Assembly (NCBI GenBank): GCA_035604615.1
Contig: DATNID010000055.1
Location: 70,509-134,508, forward strand
Direction of reading: 5' to 3'
Origin: DATJLY01 sp035604615
GTDB taxonomy: Bacteria > Pseudomonadota > Alphaproteobacteria > ATCC43930 > CGMCC-115725
DNA: 64,000 nt
Positions 36,500 to 45,864 of this stretch are shown in pieces. Under the pieces are notes generated by a model. The model made no database searches. It was not told the DNA's origin and saw nothing but the letters and a program-made list of their open reading frames with translations. Within the stretch, counting starts at the first letter, position 1, and each line of letters begins with the position of its first letter. The translations under genes were made by a program, and so were the position numbers.

Positions 36500-37846
36500 T
36501 CACCCAGCGAGCGCCATCAGGTCGCGCACCGAGCGTAGCTCTCCCAGCACCGCGACCGCGTCGCGCAGGCGGTCAGCGCCGTCCTCGCCCAGAACCGGCG
36601 CGGCCAGGCTCGTGAACTTGGTCTCGATGCGGCGTCCCTGGGCCGCCACATCCGCGGCCGGGATGCCGGAATCGTGCTCCGCCGCGAGCACGCTGCCATC
36701 GGCGAGCGTCACTTCGATCTGCGAGCGCGAGGTGGACCATCCATCCATGAACGCGATCTCGACCTTGTCCCTGAGCGCGACAAGACGCGGGTCGGCGGTG
36801 CGCGCGTCGCTGTAGGTGCCGAGGCTCGCCGTGTCGATGCCGGCGAGCGCCAGCGCAATGGTGAAGCGCAGCGAGAACTTGGCCTCGAGCCCGGTGTGCG
36901 GCGCCTTGATGTTGCACACACTGTCCGCGCCGCGGTCGATCCGCAGCAGGATCGAGCGCACCTTCTCGGCCACGAAGCCCTTGCGCTGGGCGATGGCGCG
37001 GGCGCACTCGATCGCCGCGTGCGTCAGGTAGCAGGCGGCATGGTACTTGAAGAGATTGCCGCGCAGATAATAGCCGCCCGGCGGCTCCGCCAGCGCGGCC
37101 TCGGGATGGAAGTCGGGGCCATGCGTCGCGGCAAAGCCCTGCGCGCATTCAATCACGTCGGCGCGGCTGGTGAAGCCGCGCGCCGCGAGCCGCGCCGCCA
37201 GCAGCCCGTTCTCCGCCGCCTTCCCCGCGTGGAGCGGCTTGCACATGGTGCCGAACATTGATTTGAGCCCGGCCGCCTGGGTTCCGGCGATGCCGAGCGC
37301 CGTCGCGGTGCGCTCCGCGTCGAGACCCATGAGGCGGGCGCACGCTGCCGCGGCACCGAAGCTTCCCGCCGTCGCCGTCGCGTGGAAGCCGAGCGCGTAA
37401 TGTCCCGGCGCCACGCACACGCCGACGCGGCAGATCGTTTCGTAGCCGGCGACGAAGGCGGCGACGATGTCGCGTCCCGAAGCGCCGCGCGCCTCGCCCA
37501 GCGCCAACAGCGCCGGCAGGATCGCCACCGTCGGGTGGCCGATGTAGGAGAGATGCACGTCGTCGTAATCGAGCGCGTGCGACGCCGCGCCGTTGACCAG
37601 CGCCGCCAGAAGTTGCGGCGCCTTGCGGCCGCGCCCGACCAAGGTCGCGATGCCGTCGCCGCCCTCGAGCGCGGCCTCGGCCGCGATTATGCCGGAGAGA
37701 TCCTCGCGCGCGCCCGCCAGCGTCACGGCAAACCAGTCGAGGAGACATTGCCGCGCCACCGCGACGATCTCCTCGGGCAACGCGCCATACTCGACCGCGG
37801 CGCTGCGCGCGGCGATCAGGGCGGTGACCGGCGGCACCTGGCTCAT
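36500..37846 (-). CDS. MmgE/PrpD family protein
   Basis: A 448-residue protein of the MmgE/PrpD family, which includes 2-methylcitrate dehydratase (PrpD), cis-aconitate decarboxylase and iminodisuccinate epimerase. The family signature ALVNGAASHALDYDDVH and GHPTVAILPALLALGE are clear, as are AAACARLMGLDAERTATALGIAGTQAAGL and the C-terminal VEIAFMDGW-like segment. No prpB/prpC genes are near, so methylcitrate metabolism is unlikely and the substrate is open. The start is probably ATG 37846 (GGAGG five bases before it), with ATG 37849 or 37858 possible. It converges on the ACMSD-like gene (12-base gap) and lies 58 bases behind gcrA. Confidence 0.9.
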   Translation of the reverse strand: MSQVPPVTALIAARSAAVEYGALPEEIVAVARQCLLDWFAVTLAGAREDLSGIIAAEAALEGGDGIATLVGRGRKAPQLLAALVNGAASHALDYDDVHLSYIGHPTVAILPALLALGEARGASGRDIVAAFVAGYETICRVGVCVAPGHYALGFHATATAGSFGAAAACARLMGLDAERTATALGIAGTQAAGLKSMFGTMCKPLHAGKAAENGLLAARLAARGFTSRADVIECAQGFAATHGPDFHPEAALAEPPGGYYLRGNLFKYHAACYLTHAAIECARAIAQRKGFVAEKVRSILLRIDRGADSVCNIKAPHTGLEAKFSLRFTIALALAGIDTASLGTYSDARTADPRLVALRDKVEIAFMDGWSTSRSQIEVTLADGSVLAAEHDSGIPAADVAAQGRRIETKFTSLAAPVLGEDGADRLRDAVAVLGELRSVRDLMALAG

Positions 37847-37904
37847 CATCTCCTCCACGGCTGATCCGTGGAGGCTCGCACGAAACCGGCCGGTCGGGCC
37901 AGCG

Positions 37905-38246
37905 TTACGCCGCGCTATGGCTCTTGGCGCGGATGTACGCCATCGAGGCGTGCTTGGCGCAATAGGGCTTACCCGGCAGGGGCCGCTCGCCGCAGAAGCG
38001 GAAATCCTTGTCGCCGGGATGGCCCTGCGGCCAAGTGCAGGTCGCGGGCTGCAGCCCGAGCGCGCGCCGCCGGGTCGGCGGCCGCTTCAGGGGCGACGGC
38101 CGCGGCTTGAGCGCGAGCCGGTGGGCCTTGCCGATCACGGCGTTCTTGCTGATCGCGAGCCGGCGGCCGATCTCGGCGGTCGGCAAACCCTCATCCCACA
38201 GCGCGATCAGCCGGTCGATGAGCTCCGGGTTCCAGATCGTCTCCAT
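37905..38246 (-). CDS. gcrA: Cell cycle regulator GcrA
   Basis: A sigma70 cofactor restricted to alphaproteobacteria that drives genes with CcrM-methylated GANTC promoters and controls cell-cycle progression. This 113-residue form has the N-terminal three-helix DNA-binding domain (WNPELIDRLIALWDEGLPTA, EIGRRLAISKNAVIGKAHRL), a basic Pro-rich linker, and the C-terminal sigma-interaction domain with CTWPQGHPGDKDFRFCGE and two further Cys (PYCAKHA), probably zinc-binding. It is shorter than Caulobacter GcrA. It has its own promoter candidate with a GANTC palindrome, and MmgE/PrpD follows. Confidence 0.93.
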   Translation of the reverse strand: METIWNPELIDRLIALWDEGLPTAEIGRRLAISKNAVIGKAHRLALKPRPSPLKRPPTRRRALGLQPATCTWPQGHPGDKDFRFCGERPLPGKPYCAKHASMAYIRAKSHSAA

Positions 38247-38293
38247 GGCTACCTACCGTATCCTGGGGTTCGGCCTTGCTTGGCCTACTAGAT

Positions 38294-38322
38294 ACAGTAG
38301 CACGAGTCGCGACTCAGGCCAA
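38294..38322 (-). promoter_or_regulatory. Candidate gcrA promoter with GANTC palindrome in the spacer
   Basis: On the minus strand TTGGCC (38322-38317), a 17-base spacer and TACTGT (38299-38294) lie about 48 bases before the gcrA ATG. The spacer contains the palindrome GAGTCGCGACTC (38304-38315), which carries two GANTC methylation sites, one on each side. Both sites match the YGAKTCG form described for GcrA-dependent promoters in Caulobacter. Autoregulation by GcrA/CcrM is therefore plausible. Confidence 0.45.
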
Positions 38323-38378
38323 ATCTTTCTCTCGCGCAATGATGCGTGACCGCAGCCCCGTCTAACGCTTGGAAATGA

Positions 38379-38948
38379 CTAAAGAAGTTCGATCGAGGAG
38401 GCTTCGCGGCCGCGGCGCGCCTGCGACACCATCATCCGCACCGGCTGGCCCGGCTCGAGCCCGTCGAGTCCTGAGCGGCGCAGCGCCGTGACATGAACGA
38501 AGATGTCCTTGCCGCCGTCATTGGGCAGAATGAAGCCGAAGCCGCGCGCCGGGTCGTACCATTTGACCACGCCGTCAATCGACTCGGCGGGACCGCCCTC
38601 GTGGCCGCCGCCCCTGTCGCCCCTGTCGCCGCGATCACCCCTGTCGCCGTAGCCGTCGTCGCGTTGACGGAAGCGGCCCTCGCGCGGCGGACGCGGCTGC
38701 GCGGTCGAGGCGTCGAGTTCGACGACCTGGGTGGCGGCACGGCCCTTGGGGCCTTGCACCCACTCGATCGTCACGCTCGCCCCGTCGGGCGCCTCGCCGA
38801 AGCCCGACCGCTCCAGCACCGCCAGCGGCAAGAACACGTCGCTCGTGCCGTCGTCCGGGACGATGAAGCCGAACCCCTTGCTACGATTGAACCATTTGAT
38901 TTTGCCGGAAAGGCGTACCGCCTCCCCTTGCGGCGAGCTCATCGACAT
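38379..38948 (-). CDS. Double cold-shock-domain protein
   Basis: A nucleic-acid-binding protein with two cold-shock domains, a form typical of alphaproteobacteria (CspA-like tandem proteins). From ATG 38948 it has 189 residues. CSD1 (about 10-70) contains GKIKWFNRSKGFGFIVPDDG and CSD2 (about 122-189) contains GVVKWYDPARGFGFILPNDG, both with intact RNP1 (KGFGFI/RGFGFI) and RNP2 (DVFL/DIFVH). The linker is rich in Arg, Gly and Asp with a GDR tandem repeat. ATG 39002 is an alternative start that would add 18 charged residues; neither has a convincing RBS. It lies downstream of ubiG but has a promoter of its own. Confidence 0.9.
   Translation of the reverse strand: MSMSSPQGEAVRLSGKIKWFNRSKGFGFIVPDDGTSDVFLPLAVLERSGFGEAPDGASVTIEWVQGPKGRAATQVVELDASTAQPRPPREGRFRQRDDGYGDRGDRGDRGDRGGGHEGGPAESIDGVVKWYDPARGFGFILPNDGGKDIFVHVTALRRSGLDGLEPGQPVRMMVSQARRGREASSIELL
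38612..38650 (-). repeat. Nine-base tandem repeat encoding GDR units
   Basis: About four copies of a 9-base unit (ccctgtcgc on the plus strand, one copy diverged) encode GDRGDRGDRGDR in the linker between the two cold-shock domains. Such runs can change copy number by slippage without breaking the frame. The resulting RG-rich segment is of the kind that binds RNA. Confidence 0.7.
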
Positions 38949-39067
38949 GGACGCACCATTCTTTCGACCCTTCGCCCTCCCCTCGGCATGAGCGGTGCTC
39001 ATCCTCCATGCGGGCGATCCCTCTTCCCCTGTGCAACGCTCAAGACCCCACGCTGCACAATTGACAA

Positions 39068-39096
39068 ACAATATTTCTACTTTGGTTTATTGGCAA
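39068..39096 (-). promoter_or_regulatory. Candidate promoter of the cold-shock gene inside the 3' end of ubiG
   Basis: On the minus strand TTGCCA (39096-39091), a 17-base spacer and TATTGT (39073-39068) overlap the last codons of ubiG. The predicted transcript would have a leader of about 110 bases before ATG 38948. Long structured leaders are typical of cold-shock mRNAs, in which the leader acts in thermoregulation. Confidence 0.5.
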
Positions 39097-39829
39097 TTAG
39101 TAAATAGTTCACGGCGACATCGGGTCCCAGCCCCCAGGCGTTGCGCCACGGCTGGTAGACCAGCCCCTCGATTCCCCGGAGTGTCATGCCGTGCGGCCGC
39201 AGCATTGCTGCGACCTCGGCGGGGCGCAGGAATCGGTCCCAGCGATGCGTCCCGCGCGGTATCCAGCGCAAGAGGTACTCCGCGCCGACGATGGCGAGGG
39301 CGAAGGATTTCGCGGTGCGATTGAGCGTCGACACGATCAGCGCTCCGCCAGGCGCGACGAGCTGCGCCGCCGCGGCGAAGAACAGCGCCTGGTCCTGCGC
39401 GTGCTCGGCCACCTCGAGCGCCAGCACGGCATCGAAGCGCTCGCCCGCCGCCGCCAGCGACTCGGCCGCGGCCTCGCGGTAATCGACGGCGAGCGCCGTC
39501 TCGCGCGCATGCGCCCGCGCCACGTCGAGCGCGGTGGTGTCAGCGTCGATCCCGGTGACCGCGAATCCGAGCCGCGCCATCGGCTCCGCGACGATCCCGC
39601 CGCCGCAGCCGATGTCGAGCAGGCGCAAGCCCCGGAACGGCGCCAGCGCGCCCGGGTCGCGCGCAAATTGCGCCACCAGCCGGTCGCGGATGAAGTGCAG
39701 CCGAACCGGATTGATGCGGTGCAGCGGACGGAACTCGCCCTCCGGGTCCCACCAGGCGGGCGCCGCGCGGGCGAAGCGCGCAATCTCGTCGCGGTCGATT
39801 GTGCCGCCGCTGTCGTGTGCCTGCGCCAT
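39077..39829 (-). CDS. ubiG: Ubiquinone biosynthesis O-methyltransferase UbiG
   Basis: SAM-dependent O-methyltransferase that carries out both O-methylation steps of ubiquinone synthesis. The 250-residue protein starts at ATG 39829 (GAGG 7 bases upstream). It has the conserved entry ARAAPAWWDPEGEFRPLHRINPVRLHFI, the SAM-binding motif I LLDIGCGGGIVAEPMARLG, motif II FDAVLALEVAEHA and GGALIVSTLNRTAKSFALAI. It is divergent from lysC across 95 bases, the common alphaproteobacterial arrangement. Confidence 0.97.
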   Translation of the reverse strand: MAQAHDSGGTIDRDEIARFARAAPAWWDPEGEFRPLHRINPVRLHFIRDRLVAQFARDPGALAPFRGLRLLDIGCGGGIVAEPMARLGFAVTGIDADTTALDVARAHARETALAVDYREAAAESLAAAGERFDAVLALEVAEHAQDQALFFAAAAQLVAPGGALIVSTLNRTAKSFALAIVGAEYLLRWIPRGTHRWDRFLRPAEVAAMLRPHGMTLRGIEGLVYQPWRNAWGLGPDVAVNYLLIANKPK

Positions 39830-39924
39830 CGCTTGCCTCGGCTGTGTTCCTGAGAGTATGAATACGCGCCCCCACGCCGGCAATCGCGGCGGAGGCTCCC
39901 TTCCTTCGAGAGCTTTTGCGAGCC

Positions 39925-41134
<1,210 letters not shown>

Positions 41135-41145
<11 letters not shown>

Positions 41146-42202
41146 CGATCTTCGCCAGGCGCGCCGCCGCCTCGACGCGCTGTGGGCGCGCGGCTGCGCC
41201 TTCCTCGGCTGCGAGGCCGCGATCATGGGCGGCGCCATGACCTGGGTGTCGGAGCGCACCCTGGTGGCCGCGATCTCCAATGCCGGCGGCTTCGGCGTCA
41301 TCGCCTGCGGCGCCATGACGCCGGCGCTGCTCGACGCCGAGATCGAAGCGACCGACGCGCTCACCGACCGTCCGTTCGGCGTCAATCTCATCACCCTCCA
41401 TCCCGATCTCATGGCGCTCATCGACGTGTGCGCCAGGCGCCGCGCGAGCCATGTCGTGCTGGCGGGCGGGCTGCCCTCGGCTGCTTCCATCGCGCGCATC
41501 AAGGACGGCGGCGCCAAGCTCTTGTGCTTCGCTCCGGCGCTCGCAATCGCCAAGAAGCTCGTCCGTATGGGCGTCGACGCCATCGTCATCGAAGGGATGG
41601 AGGCGGGCGGCCATATCGGGCCCGTGTCCACCAGCGTGCTGGCGCAGGAGATCCTGCCGCACGTCGCTGAGGTGCCGATCTTCGTCGCCGGCGGCATCGG
41701 CCGCGGCGAGGCGATCCTGGCCTATCTCGAGATGGGCGCGGCCGGGGTCCAACTCGGCACGCGCTTCGTCTGCGCCCACGAATCGATCGCGCATCCGCGC
41801 TTCAAGCAGGCCTTCATCCGCGCCGGCGCGCGCGATGCGGTGCCGTCGCCGCAGATCGATCCGCGCTTTCCCGTCATCCCCGTGCGCGCGCTCCTCAATG
41901 AGGGAACCAAGGAGTTCGTGGCCTTGCAGCGCGACGTGATCGAGCGCTTCAATCGCGGCGATCTTCCGCAAAAAGACGCGCAGCTCGAGATCGAGCATTT
42001 CTGGGCCGGCGCGCTGCGCCGCGCTGTCATCGACGGCGAAATCGAGCGCGGATCGCTCATGGCCGGACAGAGCGTCGGCATGGTGACGCGCGAACAGTCC
42101 ACCGCCGAGATCATCGACGAGCTGGTTTCGCAGGCGGTGCACGCGCTGGCGCGGCGCGACCAGGCGGAACCGGCGCCGCGCGCGTCCGCCGCGGGGGCGT
42201 GA
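41135..42202 (+). CDS. Nitronate monooxygenase/FabK-like FMN oxidoreductase
   Basis: FMN-dependent TIM-barrel enzyme of the nitronate monooxygenase (2-nitropropane dioxygenase) family, with some similarity to enoyl-ACP reductase FabK. The 355 residues contain the flavin region ERTLVAAISNAGGFGVIACG, the conserved EGMEAGGHIGPVSTSVL (the HIG motif with the proposed catalytic His in class II members), and PIFVAGGIGRGEAILAYLEMGAAGVQLGTRFV for phosphate binding. The substrate cannot be decided between nitronate detoxification and an unrelated reduction. It is embedded in lysC-NMO-ptsP with overlapping ends. Confidence 0.9.
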
Positions 42203-44475
42203 TGGAGCCCTCGGCGGCGGTCCCCGGATCCCGCCGCGTCCTGCGCCGGCTGCGCGACACGATGGCCGGATCGGGCACGGCGCAGCAGCGTCTCGACGCG
42301 GTCGTCCACACGATCGCCGGCGAGATGGTGGCGGAGGTGTGCTCCATCTACGTGATGCGCGCGGGCGAGGTGCTCGAGCTCTTCGCCACCGAGGGCTTGC
42401 GTCCCGAGGCCGTGCACCGCACCCGGCTCCGCGTCGGCGAGGGGCTGGTCGGCGTCATTGCCGCGACCGCCCGGCCCCTGGCGCTCGCCGACGCGCAGTC
42501 GCATCCCGATTTCGCCTACCGGCCCGAGACCGGCGAGGAAATCTACCACTCGCTCCTGGGCGTGCCGGTGGTGCGCGGCGGGCACGTGCTGGGCGTAGTG
42601 GTGGTCCAGAACCGCACCTTGCGCCACTACGACGAGGACGAGGTCGAGACGCTGCAGACGATCGCCATGATCCTCGCCGAGCTGGTGGCGAGCGGCGAGC
42701 TGGTCAATCCCTTGGAGCTGCGCCCGACCGAAGGCATCGGCATGCTGCCGGTGCGGCTCGAGGGCGTGCGGATTCACGTCGGACTCGCGATCGGCGCGGC
42801 GGTGTTGCACGAGCCGCGCATCGTCATCCGTCAGGTCGTCGCCGAGAATCCGCAGGCCGAGCTTCAGCGCTTGCGGCGCGCGGTGGCGGCGATGCAGCAG
42901 GCGATCGACGCCATGCTCGAGGCGCCCGACGTCGTGGAGGGCGGCGAGCCGCGCGAGATTCTCGAAAGCTATCGCATGTTCGCGGCCGACCGCGGCTGGC
43001 TCCAGCGCATCACCGAGGCGGTGCGCAGCGGGCTCACCGCCGAGGCCGCGGTGCAGCGGGTCCAGGACGAGACCCATGCGCGGCTGTCGCAGGCGAGCGA
43101 TCCCTACCTGCGCGAGCGGCTCATCGATCTCGAGGACCTCACCAACCGCCTGCAGCAGCACCTCGCCGGCCGCACGGTCACCGCCGCCGCCGCCGCGCTC
43201 CCCGACGAATTCATCCTCGTCGCGCGCAGCATGGGGCCGGCCGAGCTGCTCGATTACGACCGTGCGCGCCTCAAAGGCCTGGTGCTCGAGGAAGGCTCGC
43301 CCACGGCGCATGTCGCGATCATCGCGCGCGCGCTCGACATTCCCGTGGTGGGGCGGGTCAACGACCTGCTCGACCGGGTGGAGACCGGCGACCTCATCGC
43401 GCTCGACGGCGAGGAGGCGGTGGTGCTGGTGCGGCCGAGCGAGGACGTGCAGCAGGCGATCGAGCGGCGCATCGAGGTGAGGCGCGGCGACCGCCAGCGT
43501 TTCGCCGCGCTGCGCGACTTTCCGGCCGAGACGCTCGACGGCGTGCGCGTCAGCCTGCAGCTCAACTCGGGGCTCCTCATCGACCTGCCGTTCCTCGACG
43601 AGACCGGCGCCGAGGGCATCGGTCTCTTCCGCACCGAGCTGCAATACATGCTGCGCGACCGCTTCCCCACGGTCGAGGAGCAAACGCTGCTCTATCGCCG
43701 CGTGCTGGAGCATGCGGGCGATCGGCCGGTGACGTTCCGCACCCTCGATGCCGGCGGCGACAAGCTCCTCCCCTACATGCCCGACAGCGCCGACGAGAAT
43801 CCGGCCATGGGGTGGCGCGCGATTCGCATCGCGCTCGACCGCCCCGCGCTGCTGCGCCAGCAGCTCCGCGCCCTCATCCGCGCCGCCGCCGGACGCCGGC
43901 TGCGCGTCATGTTCCCGATGATCGCCGAGGTGGCCGAGCTCGAAGCCGCGCGCGCCATTCTCGATCTCGAGCGCGAGCGCGCGTGGCGGCGCGATTGCGA
44001 CCCGCCGCCGGTCTCGATCGCGGTCGGCGTCATGCTGGAGGTGCCGTCGCTCCTGTTCCAGCTCGACAAGCTCTTGCCGCGAATCGATTTCCTGTCGGTC
44101 GGCACCAACGACCTGATCCAGTTCCTGTTCGCATGCGACCGCGGCAATCCGCGCCTCGCCGACCGCTACGATCCGCTGTCGCCGCCGGTGCTGCGCGCCT
44201 TGAGCGACGTGGTGGCGCAGTGCGCGCGCTACCGGGTCGAGCTGTCGCTGTGCGGCGAGATGGCGGGCGAGCCGCTCGACGCCGCGGCGCTGGTGGGGAT
44301 CGGCTTCCGCGCGCTGTCGATGTCGCCCGCCTCGCTCGGCCGGGTCAAGGCGATGATCCGCAGCTTGGCGCTCGGCGACTTCCGCGAGCTGCTCGCCGCC
44401 TGGGAGGCAATGCCGAGCCACAGCCTGCGCGACATGCTGCGGGATTTCTGCAGCGATCACGGCATCGAAGTGTGA
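42202..44475 (+). CDS. ptsP: Phosphoenolpyruvate-protein phosphotransferase PtsP (EI-Ntr)
   Basis: First component of the nitrogen-related phosphotransferase system. It takes phosphate from PEP and passes it to NPr (PtsO) and PtsN, regulating K+ and nitrogen/carbon processes rather than sugar uptake. Domains: an N-terminal GAF domain (residues ~25-165, with IYVMRAGEVLELFATEG), EI helical domain, the swivelling domain with the phospho-histidine H370 in GSPTAHVAIIARALDIPVV, and the PEP-binding barrel with DAGGDKLLPYMP, VGVMLEVPSLLFQLD, SVGTNDLIQFLFACDR and the catalytic Cys in LCGEMAG. Length 757 is normal. The ATG overlaps the preceding TGA by 1 base. Confidence 0.97.
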   Translation: MEPSAAVPGSRRVLRRLRDTMAGSGTAQQRLDAVVHTIAGEMVAEVCSIYVMRAGEVLELFATEGLRPEAVHRTRLRVGEGLVGVIAATARPLALADAQSHPDFAYRPETGEEIYHSLLGVPVVRGGHVLGVVVVQNRTLRHYDEDEVETLQTIAMILAELVASGELVNPLELRPTEGIGMLPVRLEGVRIHVGLAIGAAVLHEPRIVIRQVVAENPQAELQRLRRAVAAMQQAIDAMLEAPDVVEGGEPREILESYRMFAADRGWLQRITEAVRSGLTAEAAVQRVQDETHARLSQASDPYLRERLIDLEDLTNRLQQHLAGRTVTAAAAALPDEFILVARSMGPAELLDYDRARLKGLVLEEGSPTAHVAIIARALDIPVVGRVNDLLDRVETGDLIALDGEEAVVLVRPSEDVQQAIERRIEVRRGDRQRFAALRDFPAETLDGVRVSLQLNSGLLIDLPFLDETGAEGIGLFRTELQYMLRDRFPTVEEQTLLYRRVLEHAGDRPVTFRTLDAGGDKLLPYMPDSADENPAMGWRAIRIALDRPALLRQQLRALIRAAAGRRLRVMFPMIAEVAELEAARAILDLERERAWRRDCDPPPVSIAVGVMLEVPSLLFQLDKLLPRIDFLSVGTNDLIQFLFACDRGNPRLADRYDPLSPPVLRALSDVVAQCARYRVELSLCGEMAGEPLDAAALVGIGFRALSMSPASLGRVKAMIRSLALGDFRELLAAWEAMPSHSLRDMLRDFCSDHGIEV

Positions 44476-44543
44476 AGGGGCGCGCGACTCGGGCAAAAGC
44501 GGCGAAAATCCCGCATAAACCAGGCTCCACCCTGCACGCGAGG

Positions 44544-44573
44544 TTGCGGGCGAGTGCCGCAATTTGGTACAAG
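44544..44573 (+). promoter_or_regulatory. Weak promoter candidate upstream of the RodZ-like gene
   Basis: TTGCGG (44544-44549), an 18-base spacer and TACAAG (44568-44573) lie in the 142-base gap after ptsP, with a predicted start about 38 bases before the ATG. Both boxes match the sigma70 consensus only partly. Nothing else is seen in this gap. Confidence 0.25.
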
Positions 44574-44617
44574 GAACGCCGAATCGCCGCTTCGCCGAAA
44601 GAGTTGGACATCGTCCG

Positions 44618-45742
44618 ATGGCGAAATTCGCGCCGGCGCCGCCGCCGGAGAACCGCATCGCGGCCATCGAGGGGCTGACGGTCAGGCCGCGCGATACGGT
44701 CGGCGATCTGCTGCGCCGCACCCGCATCGAGCAAGGCGCCGAGATCGAGACCATCGCCGCCGCGCTGCGCATGCGCGCGGCCTATCTCGCTGCGATCGAG
44801 CAGGGGCGCTACGATCGCCTGCCGGGCGCGGTCTACGCGCTGGGCTTCGTGCGCGCTTACGCCAATCATCTGGGGCTCGACGGCGAGGAGGCGGTGCGCC
44901 GCTTCAAGCTCGAATCGACCGGGATGGAGCAGCGCCGCGACCTCGCCTTCCCCATGCCCTTGACGACGCGCAGCATCCCCGGCGGCCGCATGGTGCTGGC
45001 GGCCTTCGTGCTCGCGGTCTGCGCCTACGGCATCTGGCATTATCTCTCGACCGGCGACCGCGCGCGGCCCGAGCGGGTGGCCGCGGTCCCGGCCGACCTG
45101 ATGCCGCCGCCCCCGCCCCCGCCCGCTCCCGTCGCGAGCGCTGCGACGCCGGCCCTCGCCGACGCCGACGCTGCGTCCTCGCCGCCCGATGCGGGAAGCG
45201 CACCACCGCCGGCTGCCACCACGACCGCGATGGCCGCGCCCTTGCCCGCGCCCGTCACCGCGACGCCGCTGCCGGTGCCGATCGTCTCTGCGCCGGCGGT
45301 CGCGTCGCCGCCCGCGCCGCCTACGCAAGGTGTCGCCACCGTCGCATCGCTGCCGCCCGCGCCCGCGTCATCGACCTCGATGCCGGACGCCGCCTCGCCC
45401 TCCGATTCGGGCGCGGTTCCGGTTGCAGCGGCACCCGATACGGCAGCGCCGCGCGTCTACGGCGCGGTCGACGGCCCCTCGCATATCACCCTGCGCGCGG
45501 TGAAGGATTGCTGGATCCAGGTCCGCGGGACGCAGGACGGGGTCGTGGTGGCGCAGCGCACGCTCCATACGGGTGACAGCTACCGCGTCCCCGTGCAGGA
45601 CGGACTCGTGCTCAGGACCGGCAATGCGACCGGTCTCGAGATCACAGTCGATGACAAGGCCGTGCCCAAGCTGGGCGGCACGGTGCGCACCATCGCGCTC
45701 GACCCCGACCGGCTGCGTGCCGGCACCGCGCGGGCGGAATAG
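44618..45742 (+). CDS. RodZ-like helix-turn-helix membrane protein (DUF4115)
   Basis: Bitopic inner-membrane protein with the layout of the cell-shape protein RodZ, which anchors MreB. It has an N-terminal HTH_25 domain (residues ~28-100, LLRRTRIEQGAEIETIAAAL), one transmembrane helix at 124-143, a long Pro/Ala/Thr-rich periplasmic linker (150-285) and a C-terminal DUF4115 beta domain (TLRAVKDCWIQVRG to the end). Length is 374. In alphaproteobacteria this gene typically precedes ispG and hisS. Here a pair of amidohydrolase genes interrupts that order. The ATG 44618 has only a weak RBS. Confidence 0.9.
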   Translation: MAKFAPAPPPENRIAAIEGLTVRPRDTVGDLLRRTRIEQGAEIETIAAALRMRAAYLAAIEQGRYDRLPGAVYALGFVRAYANHLGLDGEEAVRRFKLESTGMEQRRDLAFPMPLTTRSIPGGRMVLAAFVLAVCAYGIWHYLSTGDRARPERVAAVPADLMPPPPPPPAPVASAATPALADADAASSPPDAGSAPPPAATTTAMAAPLPAPVTATPLPVPIVSAPAVASPPAPPTQGVATVASLPPAPASSTSMPDAASPSDSGAVPVAAAPDTAAPRVYGAVDGPSHITLRAVKDCWIQVRGTQDGVVVAQRTLHTGDSYRVPVQDGLVLRTGNATGLEITVDDKAVPKLGGTVRTIALDPDRLRAGTARAE

Positions 45743-45864
45743 CCCACGCGAAGGCGCGCCCGCGGCGCGTCACACCCCTCCCGAAGTGGGCAACGCGCCG
45801 ATATACGGCGGCGGCGGAATCGCGCTAGCGTTGCCGCGGGCGACACATAACCGGGGAGGAAAAC

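Noticed and set aside
38612..38650. Short tandem repeat considered as a CRISPR-like or mobile-element signature
   Set aside because: The unit is 9 bases, in frame, inside the cold-shock protein linker, and encodes GDR; there are no spacers and no target duplication.
41722..44772. A long minus-strand open frame (about 1,000 codons) opposite ptsP and its neighbours
   Set aside because: Antisense to ptsP, with no recognisable domain and no ribosome-binding site; explained by codon bias of the sense gene.
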